Source: Candidatus Gastranaerophilales bacterium (GTDB taxonomy: Bacteria; Cyanobacteriota; Vampirovibrionia; Gastranaerophilales; JAQUYY01). Taken from it: 6,074 bases of DNA. The notes below the pieces were generated by a model, which ran no database searches, was not told the origin of the DNA, and saw only the letters and a list, made by a program, of their open reading frames with translations. Numbering within the stretch: the first letter of the stretch is position 1; each line of letters begins with the position of its first letter. Below, in pieces: positions 5,890 through 6,074 of the stretch. The translations under genes were made by a program, and so were the position numbers. Location: assembly GCA_028691575.1 (NCBI GenBank), contig JAQUYY010000116.1, positions 1-6,074 on the forward strand, written 5' to 3'.

Positions 5890-6074
5890 TTACTTATATA
5901 AATAAAAAGTTTTTAATTCATTTGGCTTAAAATCAATGTTAACAGGCAAATTTTGTTCTTTTGCTATCGATTCTTCTAAAGAATTTGTTTCAATTATTTT
6001 AGAAAAATTTTCTGTTGAAATGAGTGGTGATGGAGGAGTATTTGAAATATTAATAAGTCTAATAATTAAAACCT
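5890..6074 (-). CDS. Probable alpha-mannosidase (GH38-like), C-terminal end only
   Basis: On the minus strand the frame is open from the right edge to a TAA at 5892-5890, coding for 60 residues; the start lies beyond the window. The segment reads IIRLINISN near its beginning, then IIETNSLEESI, then VNIDFKPNELKTFYLYK at the end. This order (a '.lRl.N.s' strand, a 'nLLEe' strand, and a final 'i.fkPfEIKTf.l') is how the C-terminal beta-sandwich of glycoside hydrolase family 38 alpha-mannosidases normally ends. The catalytic domain is out of view, so function is inferred from this tail alone. Other large glycosidases and glycan-binding proteins can end in a similar beta-sandwich. It is convergent with csaB, with 67 bp between stops, and would fit a glycan-degrading role next to sugar-acid catabolism genes. 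Confidence 0.55.
   Translation of the reverse strand, partial: VLIIRLINISNTPPSPLISTENFSKIIETNSLEESIAKEQNLPVNIDFKPNELKTFYLYK

Noticed and set aside
6020..6074. Plus-strand ATG frame open to the right edge
   Set aside because: No ribosome binding site at a proper distance, only 18 codons visible, and it is antisense to the better supported minus-strand glycosidase-like frame.

Overview
This AT-rich window encodes seven genes: a 5'-truncated gene at the left edge, a complete pilin-like gene, a tight five-gene plus-strand cluster, and the 3' end of a convergent minus-strand gene at the right edge. There are no RNA genes, mobile elements or CRISPR arrays that I can support, and no stretch over about 110 bp lies outside genes.

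Layout: (1) 2-457, the C-terminal domain of a 5'-nucleotidase/UshA-type periplasmic or surface phosphohydrolase, open to the left edge. (2) 534-1199, a type IV prepilin-like protein whose body resembles phage tail-fibre repeats and which carries a three-unit 18-bp tandem repeat. (3) 1310-5822, atpD, atpC, a KDPG aldolase, a 2-keto-3-deoxygluconate kinase and csaB, with gaps of 2, 9, 30 and 2 bp, probably one operon driven by a good sigma70-type promoter at 1247-1274. (4) 5890-6074 on the minus strand, 60 C-terminal residues that look like the end of a GH38-type alpha-mannosidase.

Organism (inference): the mix suggests a heterotrophic, non-photosynthetic relative of Cyanobacteria (Vampirovibrionia/Melainabacteria, e.g. 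Gastranaerophilales). Clues are the low GC, ATP synthase beta and epsilon genes standing apart from alpha and gamma as in cyanobacteria, a KDPG aldolase that looks cyanobacterial in several segments, csaB, and a prepilin with a GFSLAE-type leader. None of these is decisive alone.

How the genes fit together: AtpD and AtpC are the catalytic and regulatory subunits of F1. The kinase converts 2-keto-3-deoxygluconate to KDPG and the aldolase splits KDPG into pyruvate and glyceraldehyde-3-phosphate, giving the lower Entner-Doudoroff/uronate route. CsaB adds pyruvate ketals to cell-wall polysaccharide, which in known systems anchors SLH-domain surface proteins. The flanking nucleotidase and mannosidase fit a cell that scavenges nucleotides and host or plant glycans. 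No gene in the window is an obviously new defence or mobile system; the most unusual item is the pilin/tail-fibre-like chimera.
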